In this document: positions 36,476-46,222 of the stretch, in pieces
How positions within the stretch are numbered: the first letter of the stretch is position 1
Layout of the letters: the number at the start of each line of letters is the position of its first letter
Source: Flammeovirga agarivorans
GTDB taxonomy: Bacteria > Bacteroidota > Bacteroidia > Cytophagales > Flammeovirgaceae
Length of the DNA: 64,000 bases
NCBI RefSeq assembly: GCF_012641475.1
Contig: NZ_JABAIL010000003.1
Location: 62,001-126,000 of the forward strand
Direction of reading: 5' to 3'
Translations under genes and position numbers: made by a program
Notes under the pieces: generated by a model
The model's input: only the letters and a program-made list of their open reading frames with translations
Database searches by the model: none
What the model was told of the DNA's origin: nothing

Positions 36476-36497
36476 AGTCTAAATAATTATTTAGACT
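36476..36497. promoter_or_regulatory. 22-bp perfect palindrome before the hmu-like operon
   Basis: Arms AGTCTAAATAA and TTATTTAGACT are exact inverse complements with no spacer. The half-site TTTAGACT recalls DtxR/MntR-type iron or manganese operators, although in reverse order. It stands about 355 bp upstream of the first operon gene. A metal-responsive repressor would fit the heme-related operon; this is inference. Confidence 0.5.
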
Positions 36498-36851
36498 AGA
36501 AGATGAAATATTGAAACTCTTGTTGATGGCTTTCTTCTTATGAATAGACACTATAGAAACATCTACTTATCTCAATAATGGACAAACAAACTAGATCTAT
36601 CATTTAGAACAATTATTACATCACCAAGACTTCAATAAGTATACTAATTCAATACTTCCATAAGAATCACATAAAGTGATTTTGGTAGAAATTTTTTATT
36701 AAAAAAGACAACTGATCAGAAGTAATTTAACTGGTTTTACAATGATTTTGTCTTTACGTATTCACCTTCGATTAAATAATACAGGCTGTGTTGAAAACGA
36801 AAGCAATTTCATTTTCTCACAATAAAAAGTATTTCATAATCTCTTTTTATA

Positions 36852-37550
36852 ATGTGGATTTTCATATTCATTTTCTTTGCTATTGCTTCTGCATTTACAG
36901 TGCTCAACTTATCGGTAGCAGAATCAAAGAAAGTATTTTTTACCACGATCTCAATTTTGATGATCGTAAATCTTATCTACTATCCTTATAGTGTAGAGGT
37001 GACCAACCAAACACTTAGCAATCTATTAGGAAGAAGTGATTTGGTTTCTTTTATCGCATTAGTACAAATTTTTGAGTCCATATTATTAATAGGACTTTTT
37101 GTGCTACAGATCAAAGGACACTACAAGAAACGAGCGAAAAAAATCATATCATGGTTTACCATTTTCCCATCCTTTATTTTTCTAATGGGGCTCTTCTTTT
37201 TACAAAGTTATTGCTTCATAAATATTGAAGAATATCCATTTCTATTGATCGCGTTCGCTTTTGCTCTCGGTGTAGGTGTCCTACTTTACTTGGCGGTAGC
37301 ATTTGTGAAATTCATCTTACCGGAATGGGACTTAAGAGCAGAATTAAAGATGCTCACTTCATTACTCCAAATCTTATTGGCGATGTTTTTACCATTAATT
37401 GTGAAAGGTGTTCAAGTTCCTTTCTCCAACCTAGTGGTAGAGGTACAACCTATACTTGTAGCAGGAATTACCGTAATAAGCGTCGCATCTATCGGAGTAT
37501 TCTTATACATGAAAAGAGAAAGAAAATATTATTCAAATAAAAATAAGTAA
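36852..37550 (+). CDS. Membrane protein of HmuT-like position
   Basis: The 232-residue protein has about six hydrophobic helices: starts near 2-22, 33-50, 66-85, 98-118, 128-152 and 172-220. No catalytic motif is visible. Its place at the head of the operon, followed 9 bp later by an ExbB-like and then a DUF2149 gene and a CobN-like gene, matches the unknown membrane component of the Bacteroides/Porphyromonas hmu operon. It could be part of the complex that energises or anchors the chelatase. Confidence 0.65.
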   Translation: MWIFIFIFFAIASAFTVLNLSVAESKKVFFTTISILMIVNLIYYPYSVEVTNQTLSNLLGRSDLVSFIALVQIFESILLIGLFVLQIKGHYKKRAKKIISWFTIFPSFIFLMGLFFLQSYCFINIEEYPFLLIAFAFALGVGVLLYLAVAFVKFILPEWDLRAELKMLTSLLQILLAMFLPLIVKGVQVPFSNLVVEVQPILVAGITVISVASIGVFLYMKRERKYYSNKNK

Positions 37551-37559
37551 GAAACAAAC

Positions 37560-38144
37560 ATGACTAGTGTAACAAACATTTTGTATTGGATTTCAACTGG
37601 GTTACTCATTCCAGTAATCGCAATTCTACTCTTTAGTTTTGTCAAATCACTATTATTATTAGGTGGCTTCTTTGGTATGTTCATTAACAGATTAAAATAT
37701 ACGAAAGAGCAAAAAGAGATGATTGGTAAGCTCAATAAAGACATCTCTTTGTTAGACAGCCTAACCTCATTAAAAGGAAATAAACAATTCTCTATTCACC
37801 TAGAAAGAATCGTTGAAGCTGAAGGCGATGAAGTCGTTAGTGAAAAATCATTAGCTGATTTCGAAGTGTATTCAGAAAAAGAATTAAGCTCTTCTAAATC
37901 TCTTGGTCGTATTGGTCCTATGATTGGCCTAATGGGTACTTTGATTCCAATGGGGCCTGCCCTAGCTGGTCTAGCTTCTGGTGATATTGCTTCCATGGCT
38001 CAAAACATGCAGGTGGCCTTCTCTACAACAGTAGTAGGTATTTTCATAGGGGGTATTGGATATGTAACACAATTGGTAAAGCAAAGATGGTTTGTTGAAG
38101 ACCTTAACAACCTAGAGTACATCCATAAATTAACGACAAGATAA
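37560..38144 (+). CDS. MotA/TolQ/ExbB family proton channel (HmuU-like)
   Basis: The 194-residue protein has three hydrophobic helices (about 10-38, 117-140 and 155-180). The channel region SLGRIGPMIGLMGTLIPMGPALAGLA and QNMQVAFSTTVVGIFIGGIGYV corresponds to the MotA/TolQ/ExbB domain, including polar Thr residues used in proton conduction. A membrane-embedded proton channel working with the following ExbD-like protein is expected. In hmu operons this component is HmuU. The neighbours match that operon. Confidence 0.83.
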   Translation: MTSVTNILYWISTGLLIPVIAILLFSFVKSLLLLGGFFGMFINRLKYTKEQKEMIGKLNKDISLLDSLTSLKGNKQFSIHLERIVEAEGDEVVSEKSLADFEVYSEKELSSSKSLGRIGPMIGLMGTLIPMGPALAGLASGDIASMAQNMQVAFSTTVVGIFIGGIGYVTQLVKQRWFVEDLNNLEYIHKLTTR

Positions 38145-38156
38145 TTCCCTGAAACC

Positions 38157-38489
38157 ATGAGAAAAAGACGATTTTTAACGAATGGTGGTGAGGATGAAGA
38201 TCCACTATCAGGGATGGCCAACCTCTTTGATATTGCAATGGTATTTGCCTTAGCATTGATGGTCGCACTAGTATCCCGCTTTCAAATGACGGAAATGTTG
38301 AGTAGTGAGGATTTTACGATAGTAAAGAATCCTGGAAAAGAGAACATGGAGATCATTCAGAAGAAAGGGAAGAAGATCGAAAAATATAAAAGTGATAAAA
38401 AAGCAGGAGCATCTAAAGGACAAGGAAAAAAGATTGGTACTGCATATCAACTGGAAAATGGAGAGATCATTTATATACCAGAAGATTAA
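38157..38489 (+). CDS. DUF2149 family protein, ExbD-like stator partner (HmuV-like)
   Basis: The 110-residue protein has one membrane helix (about 24-42, FDIAMVFALALMVALVSRF) carrying Asp25, the position of the proton-binding Asp in ExbD/TolR. A short charged periplasmic tail follows (about 50-110, Lys-rich with ENGEIIYIPED at the end). The family DUF2149 occurs in hmu-type clusters next to a TolQ-like channel. Together they would transmit proton-motive force to another protein, here presumably the CobN-like chelatase. The start lies 12 bp after the channel gene. Confidence 0.8.
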   Translation: MRKRRFLTNGGEDEDPLSGMANLFDIAMVFALALMVALVSRFQMTEMLSSEDFTIVKNPGKENMEIIQKKGKKIEKYKSDKKAGASKGQGKKIGTAYQLENGEIIYIPED

Positions 38490-38552
38490 TATCACGTAGT
38501 CAATTAGACTTTTAGTTAACACACAAACTTTATTCTTTTTCAATTAATTATT

Positions 38553-41500
38553 ATGAAAAAATCCTACATCATAGTTGGAGGATTAATCGCTACATTACTT
38601 ATCATTTTTTATGTAGTGGTCTTAATGCCAACAAAAATTGCTTTAGTCCATTTTAGAGATTCACAAATGGCTGAAGTGGCAAAAGTCAATGATAACTGGT
38701 TTATTCAACCAGAACAAATAGATTTAAAAACTGATGATTTTTCGGGGATTACAGATTACCCAGCTATCTATTTATTTCATATTTCTACACTTTCTTCTGA
38801 GCAAAAAGCCAACCTACAAAAGGCAATGGAAAACGGAAGCAAGGTACACGTTCTATCCGCAACCAGTAAAGAAAATGATTTAAGTAATATAGCTGGAGAC
38901 GATCTAGACTACATCATGAAATGTTTTGACAACCATGGTGCAGAAAACGTAAAGAGATGGTTAAATTATTCTCGTAAAGTGTTTGATGATCAATCATTAT
39001 TTGTAGATGAAATTACAGATCCAATCACTTATGCGAAGGATGTATTTTATAGAATAGGGAATGTTGCCTTTGAAGACCTAGACGATTATTGGAAATATTA
39101 CAAGGAACAAGGACTTTACAAAGAAGGTAAGCCAAGAGTAGCTATTCTAAATATCAATGCTAACCCTCAAACAATTTTTAGATCTTACCAAGACAGTATC
39201 ATCCTCAATATGGAAGCTAGAGGTTATAATGTTGCTGCAATCAGTGGAAGATATAAGAAACTGTCCAACCTGAAGAAGTTTCAACCGAATATGGTCATGA
39301 GCTTCCCACATGGTCGATTGGATATGAGAAAAGGAGATGATGTGGTAGAATGGTTAAAAGAAAATGATATTCTTTTACTTACACCTCAGCTTGTACACCA
39401 AACATATGAAGAGTGGGACAATGACCAACAAGGAATGTCGGGTTCTATTTTTGGGCAAAATGTAGTAGTACCTGAACTCGATGGTGCCATTCAACCTTTT
39501 GCTGTTGCTGCAGAATATATGAATAAGCAAGGTTTTCATACTTATAAACCAATCCCTGGTAGAATAAATAAGTTTTGTGAGACTGCAGATAGATGGTTGG
39601 CATTAAAAGATAAAGCGAACAAGGATAAGAAAGTAACTATATTCTATTACAAAGGACCTGGTCAGAATGCATTAGTAGGTGGTGGACTTGAAGTAGGTAT
39701 TTCGATGTTCAATGTACTAACACAGATGAAAGCTCAAGGCTATGACCTTGGCGATCTACCTAAAGACTATGACACTTTTATACAACGAATCTATACTGAA
39801 GGACCTATTTTAGGTGAATATGCTCAGGGTACATTCAATAAATTCTTAAAAGAAGGTAACCCTGCATGGATCTCTACAGAAGAGTATGATGCGTGGTGTA
39901 AACAAGAACTGGATCCTGAGAGTTATGCAGAAGTAAAAGCCGCTTATGGAGAGGCTCCTGGAGATTATTATACTACTATTAAAGACGGTAAAAAGTATCT
40001 TGCTATTCCTAGAGTACAATTTGGTAATGTATCATTATTACCAGTTTTAAGTGCAGCCTTAGGAGTCAATGAATTTAAGGCGATCCATGGTGTTAAGAAG
40101 GCACCTCCACATGCCTATATTGCTTCTTACCTATGGCCAAGAATGAAAGAAAAGGTAGATGCTATCATCCACTTTGGTACACATGGTAGTGTTGAATTTA
40201 CTCCTTGGAAACAGGTATTACTCTCACAGAAGGACTGGCCAGAAGTACTTATCACACCAATTCCTCACTTATACATTTATACCATCGACAACATCGGTGA
40301 AGCAATGATGGCGAAGCGTAGAACATATGCTACTATGGTTTCACACCTAACAGAGTCGTATTCTACAGCAGACTTATACGATGAGTTGGATGAGATTTCG
40401 AGAGTATTAGGCAACTTCGATGCAGTACCTGACGGTGATGTAAAAGAACTCCTAAGAGATAAAATTAGAGCATTTGCAGATACATTAGATCTTGAAAAAG
40501 ACCTTGGTATTACCAAAGTAATGGTAAAAGAAATGAGTGATGAGACAGCAGGGTTAATTGAAAACTATGTCAATCACTTAGGGAAAGAAAAAATTACAAT
40601 GGGATTACACACATTCGGCGTTTCATATTCTGATAAAGAAATTTATGAAACAGTGAAGATGATGTCCGTTGATCCTTTAACCCAAAGTATTAGAGAGCTA
40701 GATAAAACTGCAGGTACAAAAGGATTTTACCTTTCTAAATACAACAAAACATCTGGAGTTCGTAAGGAAGGATATGATGATATTGCACTTAGAATGATTA
40801 CTGATGTATTGGATAAAGGGTATACTACTCAAAAGATCATGACACCAAAAGCTTTTGATACTATTGAGGAGTTAGAGAACGAATATGGTGCTCCAAAAGC
40901 ATCGGTGATCTCTGATTATTATGGTGGTGCATATGCTAAGAAAAAGAAGAAAGAAGCTCCTTCAAAATCAAAAGAGGAAATGGTTTACAACCCAGTTACT
41001 CATAAAATGGTTCCAAAATCTTCATTGAAACCTCAGAAGGTAACAGATGATGCTGCTAAAGGATGGACAATGCATGTTGCTGCATCAAGAAATACGGCCT
41101 ATGGTATCGATATCATTAAAGATGAAGAGTCATTTGAAGAAATCTCCTCATTGCTAGACCCTGCCACTTTACACAAGTTTTCTAATGCGGGTAAATTAGA
41201 TGCGAACATTCAAGCTCAAGTAGATATCATTAATAATAAGACCTTTAATAAGTTGGTAAAATACCTACAAAATGAGGAGAAAAGAACAATGATATTAAAA
41301 TGGTTGGCCGAAGAACAAACGCAAAACAGAATTGCAGGATACCGTTCTAGTATTGATAGTAGAATTATCAAAAAGATCTCTTCTGGTACTTATGTTGATG
41401 ATTTCTTATCTGCGTATAAGTCTAAAAACTATAAAAATGTTGTTGCGAAATATGACAGAAAGAAAAGTAAAACTGTCAACAGTAACATTCAATATATCTT

Positions 41501-43331
41501 AGATAAGAAAGCGTCGATTATTGCTGCTGAGACTTCTAATTCAAACTTAACCGCAATTATTGCCATCTTAAAAAGTGAAGGAGCTCAGAAGCAATTGCAA
41601 AGCAATATTGCCATTCTAGAAAATAGAATTCTTGAGATTGCTATGGAAGAAAAGCAATTATTAGCTGCTCTTTTAATGATGCAAGAAAGCATTGAAGCTG
41701 TTCAAGAGTACAACGAAAACCTTAAAGCTTCTCCAAAAATGGAGATTGGTGCTTTACTCAATGGTTTAAAAGGTGGATACGTTGCTCCTTCTTCTGGTGG
41801 AGATCCTATTTCAAATCCATTGGCGACACCAACAGGTAAAAACCTCTACTCTATCAATGAGCAAGTAACGCCAACAAAAGAAGCCTTCGAAATTGGTAGA
41901 AATATGGCTGAACAAATCTTACAGAAACATATTTCTAAACATGGTGAATACCCTAAGAAGATTGCTTATTCTCTTTGGGGTGGTGAATTTATCCGTAATC
42001 AAGGTCTTAACATTGGACAGATCATGTACATGCTAGGTGTTGAGCCCGTTCGTAACCAAAGAGGACGTGTTTATGATGTCAAGCTGATTCCTATGAGTGA
42101 ACTTCAACGTCCAAGAATTGATGTTGTGGTACAAACGTCTGGTCAGTTTAGAGATATCGCAGCATCAAGAATTTATCTTATTAATAAAGCTATTAAACTA
42201 GCTTCTGAAGCAGAAGATGATGGTGAATATAGAAATTATGTAAAAGAAGGTACGGCTCAAGCTGAAGCTTCAATGAAAGATAAAGGAATGTCTCCTGCGG
42301 AAGCGCGTAAGTTTTCTACTGTTAGAGTATTTGGTGGTGTAAACGGCAACTATGGTACAAATATCATGGGCTTGGTGGAACAAGGTGACAAATGGGAAAC
42401 GGAAGAAGAAATTGCTGAACGATATATTCAAAACATGGGTTCAATGTATGCAGAAGGAAGCTGGTCAGAATTTAGAGAAGGTATGTTCGAAACAATGCTC
42501 GAAAATACTGAAGTGGTTGTTCACCCTAGATCTTCTAATGTTACGGGTCCTATTTCATTAGATCATGTGTATGAATTCATGGGAGGTATTACCGCAAGTG
42601 TTAGAGTAACAACGGGTAAAGATCCTGATGGTTATTTTAATGATTTCAGAAATAAATACGACCCTACCGTTCAAGGATTGAAAGAAGCTATCTGGTCAGA
42701 AACAAGAACACAGCTCTTTAACCCGAAATACATCAAAGCACAAATGGAAGAAGGTGAATCGGCTGCAGAAGTCTTTGCAGAAAACTTTAGAGATACGTAT
42801 GGTTGGAATGTGATGAAACCTGCCGCTATCGATAAAGAGATCTGGGAAGGATATTATGATATCTATGTTAAGGATAAGAAAAACTTAGGAACAGTAGAGT
42901 TCTTCAAAAATAAGAACCCTTATGCTTTACAAGAAATGACGGCAGTGATGCTTGAAACAGTGCGTAAAGGTTATTGGAAACCTTCAGATGCGGTGAAGAA
43001 AGACATTGCAAAACTACATGCCGAATTAATTAAAGACAACAAAGCCGGTTGTAGTGGATTTGTTTGTGATAACGCAAAGCTTAGAGAAATGATCAAAGGG
43101 TTACTTTCAGATGAACTCAAAGAATCATACTCTCAAGAAATTGCTAATGTAAGAACAGGCGAAACAGCCGACAATAACAGTGAAAGTGTTGTTTTAAAGA
43201 AGGAAGAAATAAAAACGCTTTCTGAAATTATTCAAGACAATCAAAAGGCTATTATCAGTTTAGTTATTGCGATTCTACTATTTGGTGGTGCCATCACTTG
43301 GGGTATCGTTAAGAGAAGAAGAGAACAATAA
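38553..43331 (+). CDS. hmuS: Membrane-anchored CobN/Mg-chelatase-H-like protein (HmuS-like)
   Basis: The 1592-residue protein has an N-terminal membrane helix (about 5-25) and a C-terminal one (about 1565-1585, AIISLVIAILLFGGAITWGIV). The body is CobN-like: IHFGTHGSVEFTPWKQ (about 540-555), GIKEMS-like regions, and IAYSLWGGEFIRNQGLNIGQIMYMLG. An unusual low-complexity Lys-rich insert follows about residue 790 (KKKKKEAPSKSKEE). CobN and ChlH insert Co or Mg into tetrapyrroles. The HmuS branch in Bacteroidota removes iron from heme and is anchored in the envelope. Here no CobS/CobT partner is present, while an ExbB/ExbD-like pair is, which supports the HmuS reading. The exact metal and tetrapyrrole are not provable from sequence. 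Confidence 0.78.
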   Translation: MKKSYIIVGGLIATLLIIFYVVVLMPTKIALVHFRDSQMAEVAKVNDNWFIQPEQIDLKTDDFSGITDYPAIYLFHISTLSSEQKANLQKAMENGSKVHVLSATSKENDLSNIAGDDLDYIMKCFDNHGAENVKRWLNYSRKVFDDQSLFVDEITDPITYAKDVFYRIGNVAFEDLDDYWKYYKEQGLYKEGKPRVAILNINANPQTIFRSYQDSIILNMEARGYNVAAISGRYKKLSNLKKFQPNMVMSFPHGRLDMRKGDDVVEWLKENDILLLTPQLVHQTYEEWDNDQQGMSGSIFGQNVVVPELDGAIQPFAVAAEYMNKQGFHTYKPIPGRINKFCETADRWLALKDKANKDKKVTIFYYKGPGQNALVGGGLEVGISMFNVLTQMKAQGYDLGDLPKDYDTFIQRIYTEGPILGEYAQGTFNKFLKEGNPAWISTEEYDAWCKQELDPESYAEVKAAYGEAPGDYYTTIKDGKKYLAIPRVQFGNVSLLPVLSAALGVNEFKAIHGVKKAPPHAYIASYLWPRMKEKVDAIIHFGTHGSVEFTPWKQVLLSQKDWPEVLITPIPHLYIYTIDNIGEAMMAKRRTYATMVSHLTESYSTADLYDELDEISRVLGNFDAVPDGDVKELLRDKIRAFADTLDLEKDLGITKVMVKEMSDETAGLIENYVNHLGKEKITMGLHTFGVSYSDKEIYETVKMMSVDPLTQSIRELDKTAGTKGFYLSKYNKTSGVRKEGYDDIALRMITDVLDKGYTTQKIMTPKAFDTIEELENEYGAPKASVISDYYGGAYAKKKKKEAPSKSKEEMVYNPVTHKMVPKSSLKPQKVTDDAAKGWTMHVAASRNTAYGIDIIKDEESFEEISSLLDPATLHKFSNAGKLDANIQAQVDIINNKTFNKLVKYLQNEEKRTMILKWLAEEQTQNRIAGYRSSIDSRIIKKISSGTYVDDFLSAYKSKNYKNVVAKYDRKKSKTVNSNIQYILDKKASIIAAETSNSNLTAIIAILKSEGAQKQLQSNIAILENRILEIAMEEKQLLAALLMMQESIEAVQEYNENLKASPKMEIGALLNGLKGGYVAPSSGGDPISNPLATPTGKNLYSINEQVTPTKEAFEIGRNMAEQILQKHISKHGEYPKKIAYSLWGGEFIRNQGLNIGQIMYMLGVEPVRNQRGRVYDVKLIPMSELQRPRIDVVVQTSGQFRDIAASRIYLINKAIKLASEAEDDGEYRNYVKEGTAQAEASMKDKGMSPAEARKFSTVRVFGGVNGNYGTNIMGLVEQGDKWETEEEIAERYIQNMGSMYAEGSWSEFREGMFETMLENTEVVVHPRSSNVTGPISLDHVYEFMGGITASVRVTTGKDPDGYFNDFRNKYDPTVQGLKEAIWSETRTQLFNPKYIKAQMEEGESAAEVFAENFRDTYGWNVMKPAAIDKEIWEGYYDIYVKDKKNLGTVEFFKNKNPYALQEMTAVMLETVRKGYWKPSDAVKKDIAKLHAELIKDNKAGCSGFVCDNAKLREMIKGLLSDELKESYSQEIANVRTGETADNNSESVVLKKEEIKTLSEIIQDNQKAIISLVIAILLFGGAITWGIVKRRREQ

Positions 43332-43357
43332 TCAATAGTTTTTATAAAAGATATAAG

Positions 43358-43390
43358 AGGGCCAACATAATACATGTTGGCCCTTTTTTT
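43358..43390 (+). terminator. Intrinsic terminator of the hmu-like operon
   Basis: AGGGCCAACAT/ATGTTGGCCCT, an 11-bp perfect stem with a 5-nt loop and T-tract of seven, closes the operon 26 bp after the chelatase stop codon. Confidence 0.9.
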
Positions 43391-43479
43391 AATTACACAC
43401 TCTAAAGTATTGGCTAGTAATCCAATTTTACTATATTTGTTTTTATTAAGACTAATTCTAAATTAACTATTCTTATATT

Positions 43480-44874
43480 ATGGATTACAGAATTGAGAAA
43501 GACACCATGGGTGAGGTGAATGTACCAGTAGATAAATACTGGGGAGCCCAAACACAACGTTCCATTCAGAATTTCCCCATAGGAGCTCCCGCCTCAATGC
43601 CAAAAGAAATAATTCATGCTTTTGGATACTTAAAAAAAGCCGCCGCTATCACTAATGCTGAATTAGGTGTGCTACCAAAAGAGAAAAGTAAATTAATTGA
43701 AATGGCTTGTGATGAAGTGATCTCAGGTAAATTAGATAGTCATTTTCCATTAGTTGTTTGGCAAACTGGATCGGGTACTCAGTCTAATATGAACTGTAAT
43801 GAAGTGGTTGCCAATAGATGTCATACTTTAGAAGGTAAAACACTTGGTGAAGGACAAAGAACGATACATCCAAATGACGATGTAAATAAGTCACAATCAT
43901 CAAATGATACTTTTCCAACAGCAATGCATATTGCTGCTTACAAAAAAATTGTTGAGAAAACTATTCCTCAGGTAGAAACTCTTAGAGATACATTGGCTGA
44001 GAAATCTAAGGCAATGAGTAATGTTGTTAAAATCGGTAGAACACACTGGATGGATGCCACCCCAATTACACTAGGTCAAGAGTTCTCAGGTTATGTTGCT
44101 CAATTAAATTATGGATTAAAAAGTTTAAAAGGCTCATTAACTCATTTATCTGAATTAGCCTTAGGTGGAACTGCTGTTGGAACTGGGCTAAATACACCTA
44201 AAGGTTATACTGAAAGAGTAGCTCAAGTGATAGCCTCATTAACAGGGTTACCATTTATCACAGCTCCTAATAAATTTGAATCACTTGCAGCACATGATGC
44301 CATAGTTGAATCGCATGGAGCCTTAAAACAACTTGCAGTAAGCTTAACAAAAATTGCCAATGACATACGACTCTTAGCTTCTGGTCCTAGATCTGGAATT
44401 GGTGAACTTATTATTCCATCCAATGAACCAGGGTCATCAATTATGCCTGGTAAAGTAAACCCCACTCAAGTTGAGGCACTAACAATGGTTTGTGCAAGAG
44501 TAATGGGTAATGATACAACGATTTCATTTGCTGGTGCAAATGGTCATTTTGAGCTTAATGTTTATAAACCAGTAATGATTCAAGCCTACTTAGAGTCAGC
44601 TACTCTACTAGGAGACGCATGTCAAGCATTTAATGACAACTGTGCAATTGGTATTGAACCAAATATTATCAGAATTAACGAACACCTCAATAATTCACTA
44701 ATGCTAGTTACTGCACTGAATACTCATATAGGATATGATAATGCTGCAAAAATTGCAAAAAAAGCGCATGCAGAAAATACAACATTAAAAGAAGCCGCAC
44801 TTGCCCTTCAACTACTAACCGAAGAAGAATTTGAAAAATGGGTAGTACCTGAAAAAATGATTGGGTCATTATAA
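43480..44874 (+). CDS. fumC: Class II fumarate hydratase
   Basis: The 464-residue protein contains the fumarase/aspartase signature [13 protein letters not shown], the [12 protein letters not shown] segment near residue 100, and [16 protein letters not shown]. The TCA enzyme hydrates fumarate to malate in the cytoplasm, without an Fe-S cluster. Length and motifs match FumC rather than aspartase, though the families overlap. A small gene begins 10 bp after its stop codon. Confidence 0.93.
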   Translation: MDYRIEKDTMGEVNVPVDKYWGAQTQRSIQNFPIGAPASMPKEIIHAFGYLKKAAAITNAELGVLPKEKSKLIEMACDEVISGKLDSHFPLVVWQTGSGTQSNMNCNEVVANRCHTLEGKTLGEGQRTIHPNDDVNKSQSSNDTFPTAMHIAAYKKIVEKTIPQVETLRDTLAEKSKAMSNVVKIGRTHWMDATPITLGQEFSGYVAQLNYGLKSLKGSLTHLSELALGGTAVGTGLNTPKGYTERVAQVIASLTGLPFITAPNKFESLAAHDAIVESHGALKQLAVSLTKIANDIRLLASGPRSGIGELIIPSNEPGSSIMPGKVNPTQVEALTMVCARVMGNDTTISFAGANGHFELNVYKPVMIQAYLESATLLGDACQAFNDNCAIGIEPNIIRINEHLNNSLMLVTALNTHIGYDNAAKIAKKAHAENTTLKEAALALQLLTEEEFEKWVVPEKMIGSL

Positions 44875-44884
44875 ACCAAATACT

Positions 44885-45115
44885 ATGAACATAACTTTAA
44901 GTATACTCGATTTAAGAAAAATTCAAGAAGAACAAAGAATCAAAGTATTGAATAAAGAACTTGATAACCTTACAAAAGAAGATTCACTTTGGTTGATTGA
45001 TGATCATGAACCTTTTGATATTTATAATCATCTAATCATCAGAGAGCATCATTTCGAAACATTTATCGTTTCGAAAAGTGAATACCGAGTATTTATAAGT
45101 CCATGCTATATCTAA
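44885..45115 (+). CDS. Hypothetical small protein
   Basis: I do not recognise a family. The ATG start at 44885 gives 76 residues; a TTG 24 bp upstream would overlap fumC and is less likely. The protein is helical at the N-terminus with LDLRKIQEEQRIKVLNKELDNL, a likely coiled segment, and contains WLIDDHEPFDIYNHLI. It is probably translated from the fumC transcript and stops before a hairpin terminator. Confidence 0.55.
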   Translation: MNITLSILDLRKIQEEQRIKVLNKELDNLTKEDSLWLIDDHEPFDIYNHLIIREHHFETFIVSKSEYRVFISPCYI

Positions 45116-45121
45116 TAGATC

Positions 45122-45160
45122 ACAAGCCTTGTCTCATTTTTTGGGACAGGGCTTTTTTCA
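45122..45160 (+). terminator. Intrinsic terminator after fumC cluster
   Basis: The stem AAGCCTTGTCTC/GGGACAGGGCTT with two wobble pairs and a T-rich loop is followed by six T residues. Confidence 0.85.
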
Positions 45161-45253
45161 AAATCAATACTTTAATAACGTACTTTGAATGCAAAAGAGA
45201 ATAAGGTAAATTGGATCATTGAAATAATTATTACCTCTCTAACTTTTTGCCAT

Positions 45254-45625
45254 ATGAAAGCAACTCAAGAACAAAATGATCGCATTGCGAAGATGACATT
45301 TGCTTCAGTTTATCCTCATTATATCACAAAAGTCGAAAAGAAAGGAAGAAGCATAGAAGAATTACATCAGGTTATTGAATGGCTAACAGGCTTTAATGCT
45401 TCCAAAGTGCAAGAGATGGCCGACGCTAACATCACTTTTGAAACTTTCTTTGAACAAGCTCAAATTAACCCTAATGCACACCTAATTACAGGAGTAATTT
45501 GTGGTTACAGAGTGGAAGAAATAGAGTTTGAATTAACACAGAAAGCCAGATATTTAGATAAACTGGTTGATGAACTCGCAAAAGGAAAAAAAATGGAGAA
45601 AATATTAAGAGAACCTAAGAAGTGA
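45254..45625 (+). CDS. DUF2200 family protein
   Basis: The 123-residue protein from the ATG at 45254 (MKATQEQN) matches DUF2200: AKMTFASVYPHYITKVEKKGRS, then EELHQVIEWLTGF and NPNAHLITGVICGYRVEEI. An upstream TTG at 45185 extends the frame, but the extra 23 residues are not typical of the family. The function is unknown. It precedes a GNAT gene by 48 bp, with no obvious operon. Confidence 0.8.
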   Translation: MKATQEQNDRIAKMTFASVYPHYITKVEKKGRSIEELHQVIEWLTGFNASKVQEMADANITFETFFEQAQINPNAHLITGVICGYRVEEIEFELTQKARYLDKLVDELAKGKKMEKILREPKK

Positions 45626-45673
45626 TATTAAATTTGACTTACAATAAATAAAACCTAAAATTAAATACTAATT

Positions 45674-46216
45674 ATGAATATCCATTTTGAAACAGATGAA
45701 CTAATTGTCAGAGACCTTGAACAACAAGATCTTGAAGGTATTTTTCTTTTAGATTCTGACCCTGAAGTGCATGAATTTTTAGGAAAAAGACCAATAAAAA
45801 CCATCGAAGAAGCCCAGAAAGTTGTAGACTATATTACAGGCCAATACAAAACAAATGGAATAGGACGTTGGGCAGTCATTGATAAAGCCACCAATGATTT
45901 TGTAGGTTGGACTGGCCTTAAATATGAAGAAGAGTTAAGAACTGAGTTTAACTATTATGATATCGGTTACAGACTCCGAAAGAAATATTGGGGTAAAGGC
46001 ATTGCAACTACTACAGCCCTTGCCTCATTAAAATATGGTTTTGAAAAATTGAATTTAGAAGAGATCTGTGGAGCTGCTGAAATTGATCATATTGCCTCCA
46101 ATACCGTTCTAAAGAAGATTGGGTTAAAGCTTTCAGGTACATTTATGTATGATAATGAGCCACATAATTGGTACAAAATCACAAAAGAGGAATGGATAAA
46201 TAATCAGAAAAAGTAA
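45674..46216 (+). CDS. GNAT acetyltransferase, RimJ/RimL type
   Basis: The 180-residue protein has a RimL-like layout: ELIVRDLEQQDLEGIFLL, VGWTGLKYEEE, an acetyl-CoA motif RLRKKYWGKGIATTTALASLKYGF, and HIASNTVLKKIGLKLSG. It should N-acetylate an amine or protein N-terminus. It stands 7 bp before a second GNAT gene, so the two are co-transcribed. Confidence 0.87.
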   Translation: MNIHFETDELIVRDLEQQDLEGIFLLDSDPEVHEFLGKRPIKTIEEAQKVVDYITGQYKTNGIGRWAVIDKATNDFVGWTGLKYEEELRTEFNYYDIGYRLRKKYWGKGIATTTALASLKYGFEKLNLEEICGAAEIDHIASNTVLKKIGLKLSGTFMYDNEPHNWYKITKEEWINNQKK

Positions 46217-46222
46217 GTACAA

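Larger units (their letters stand above)
36216..36851. other. 636-bp gap upstream of the hmu-like operon
   Basis: The gap contains a terminator at 36242-36285 and a perfect 22-bp palindrome at 36476-36497. The rest is A+T-rich sequence without a convincing gene. It probably holds the promoter of the following operon. I saw no riboswitch-like conserved core such as a cobalamin box. Confidence 0.6.

Noticed and set aside
36216-36851. Cobalamin or other riboswitch before the CobN-like operon
   Set aside because: I found no conserved core or multi-stem layout of a known riboswitch; only a palindrome and A+T-rich sequence are visible.
38553-43331. Cobaltochelatase CobN for vitamin B12 synthesis
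   Set aside because: The protein has membrane helices at both ends, no CobS/CobT or corrin genes nearby, and TolQ- and DUF2149-type partners, which fit HmuS better.
44861-45115. Longer frame with TTG start overlapping fumC
   Set aside because: The ATG at 44885 avoids the overlap and gives a plausible start.
45185-45625. Longer DUF2200 frame from a TTG start
   Set aside because: The extra 23 residues are not part of the family; the ATG at 45254 matches the usual N-terminus.
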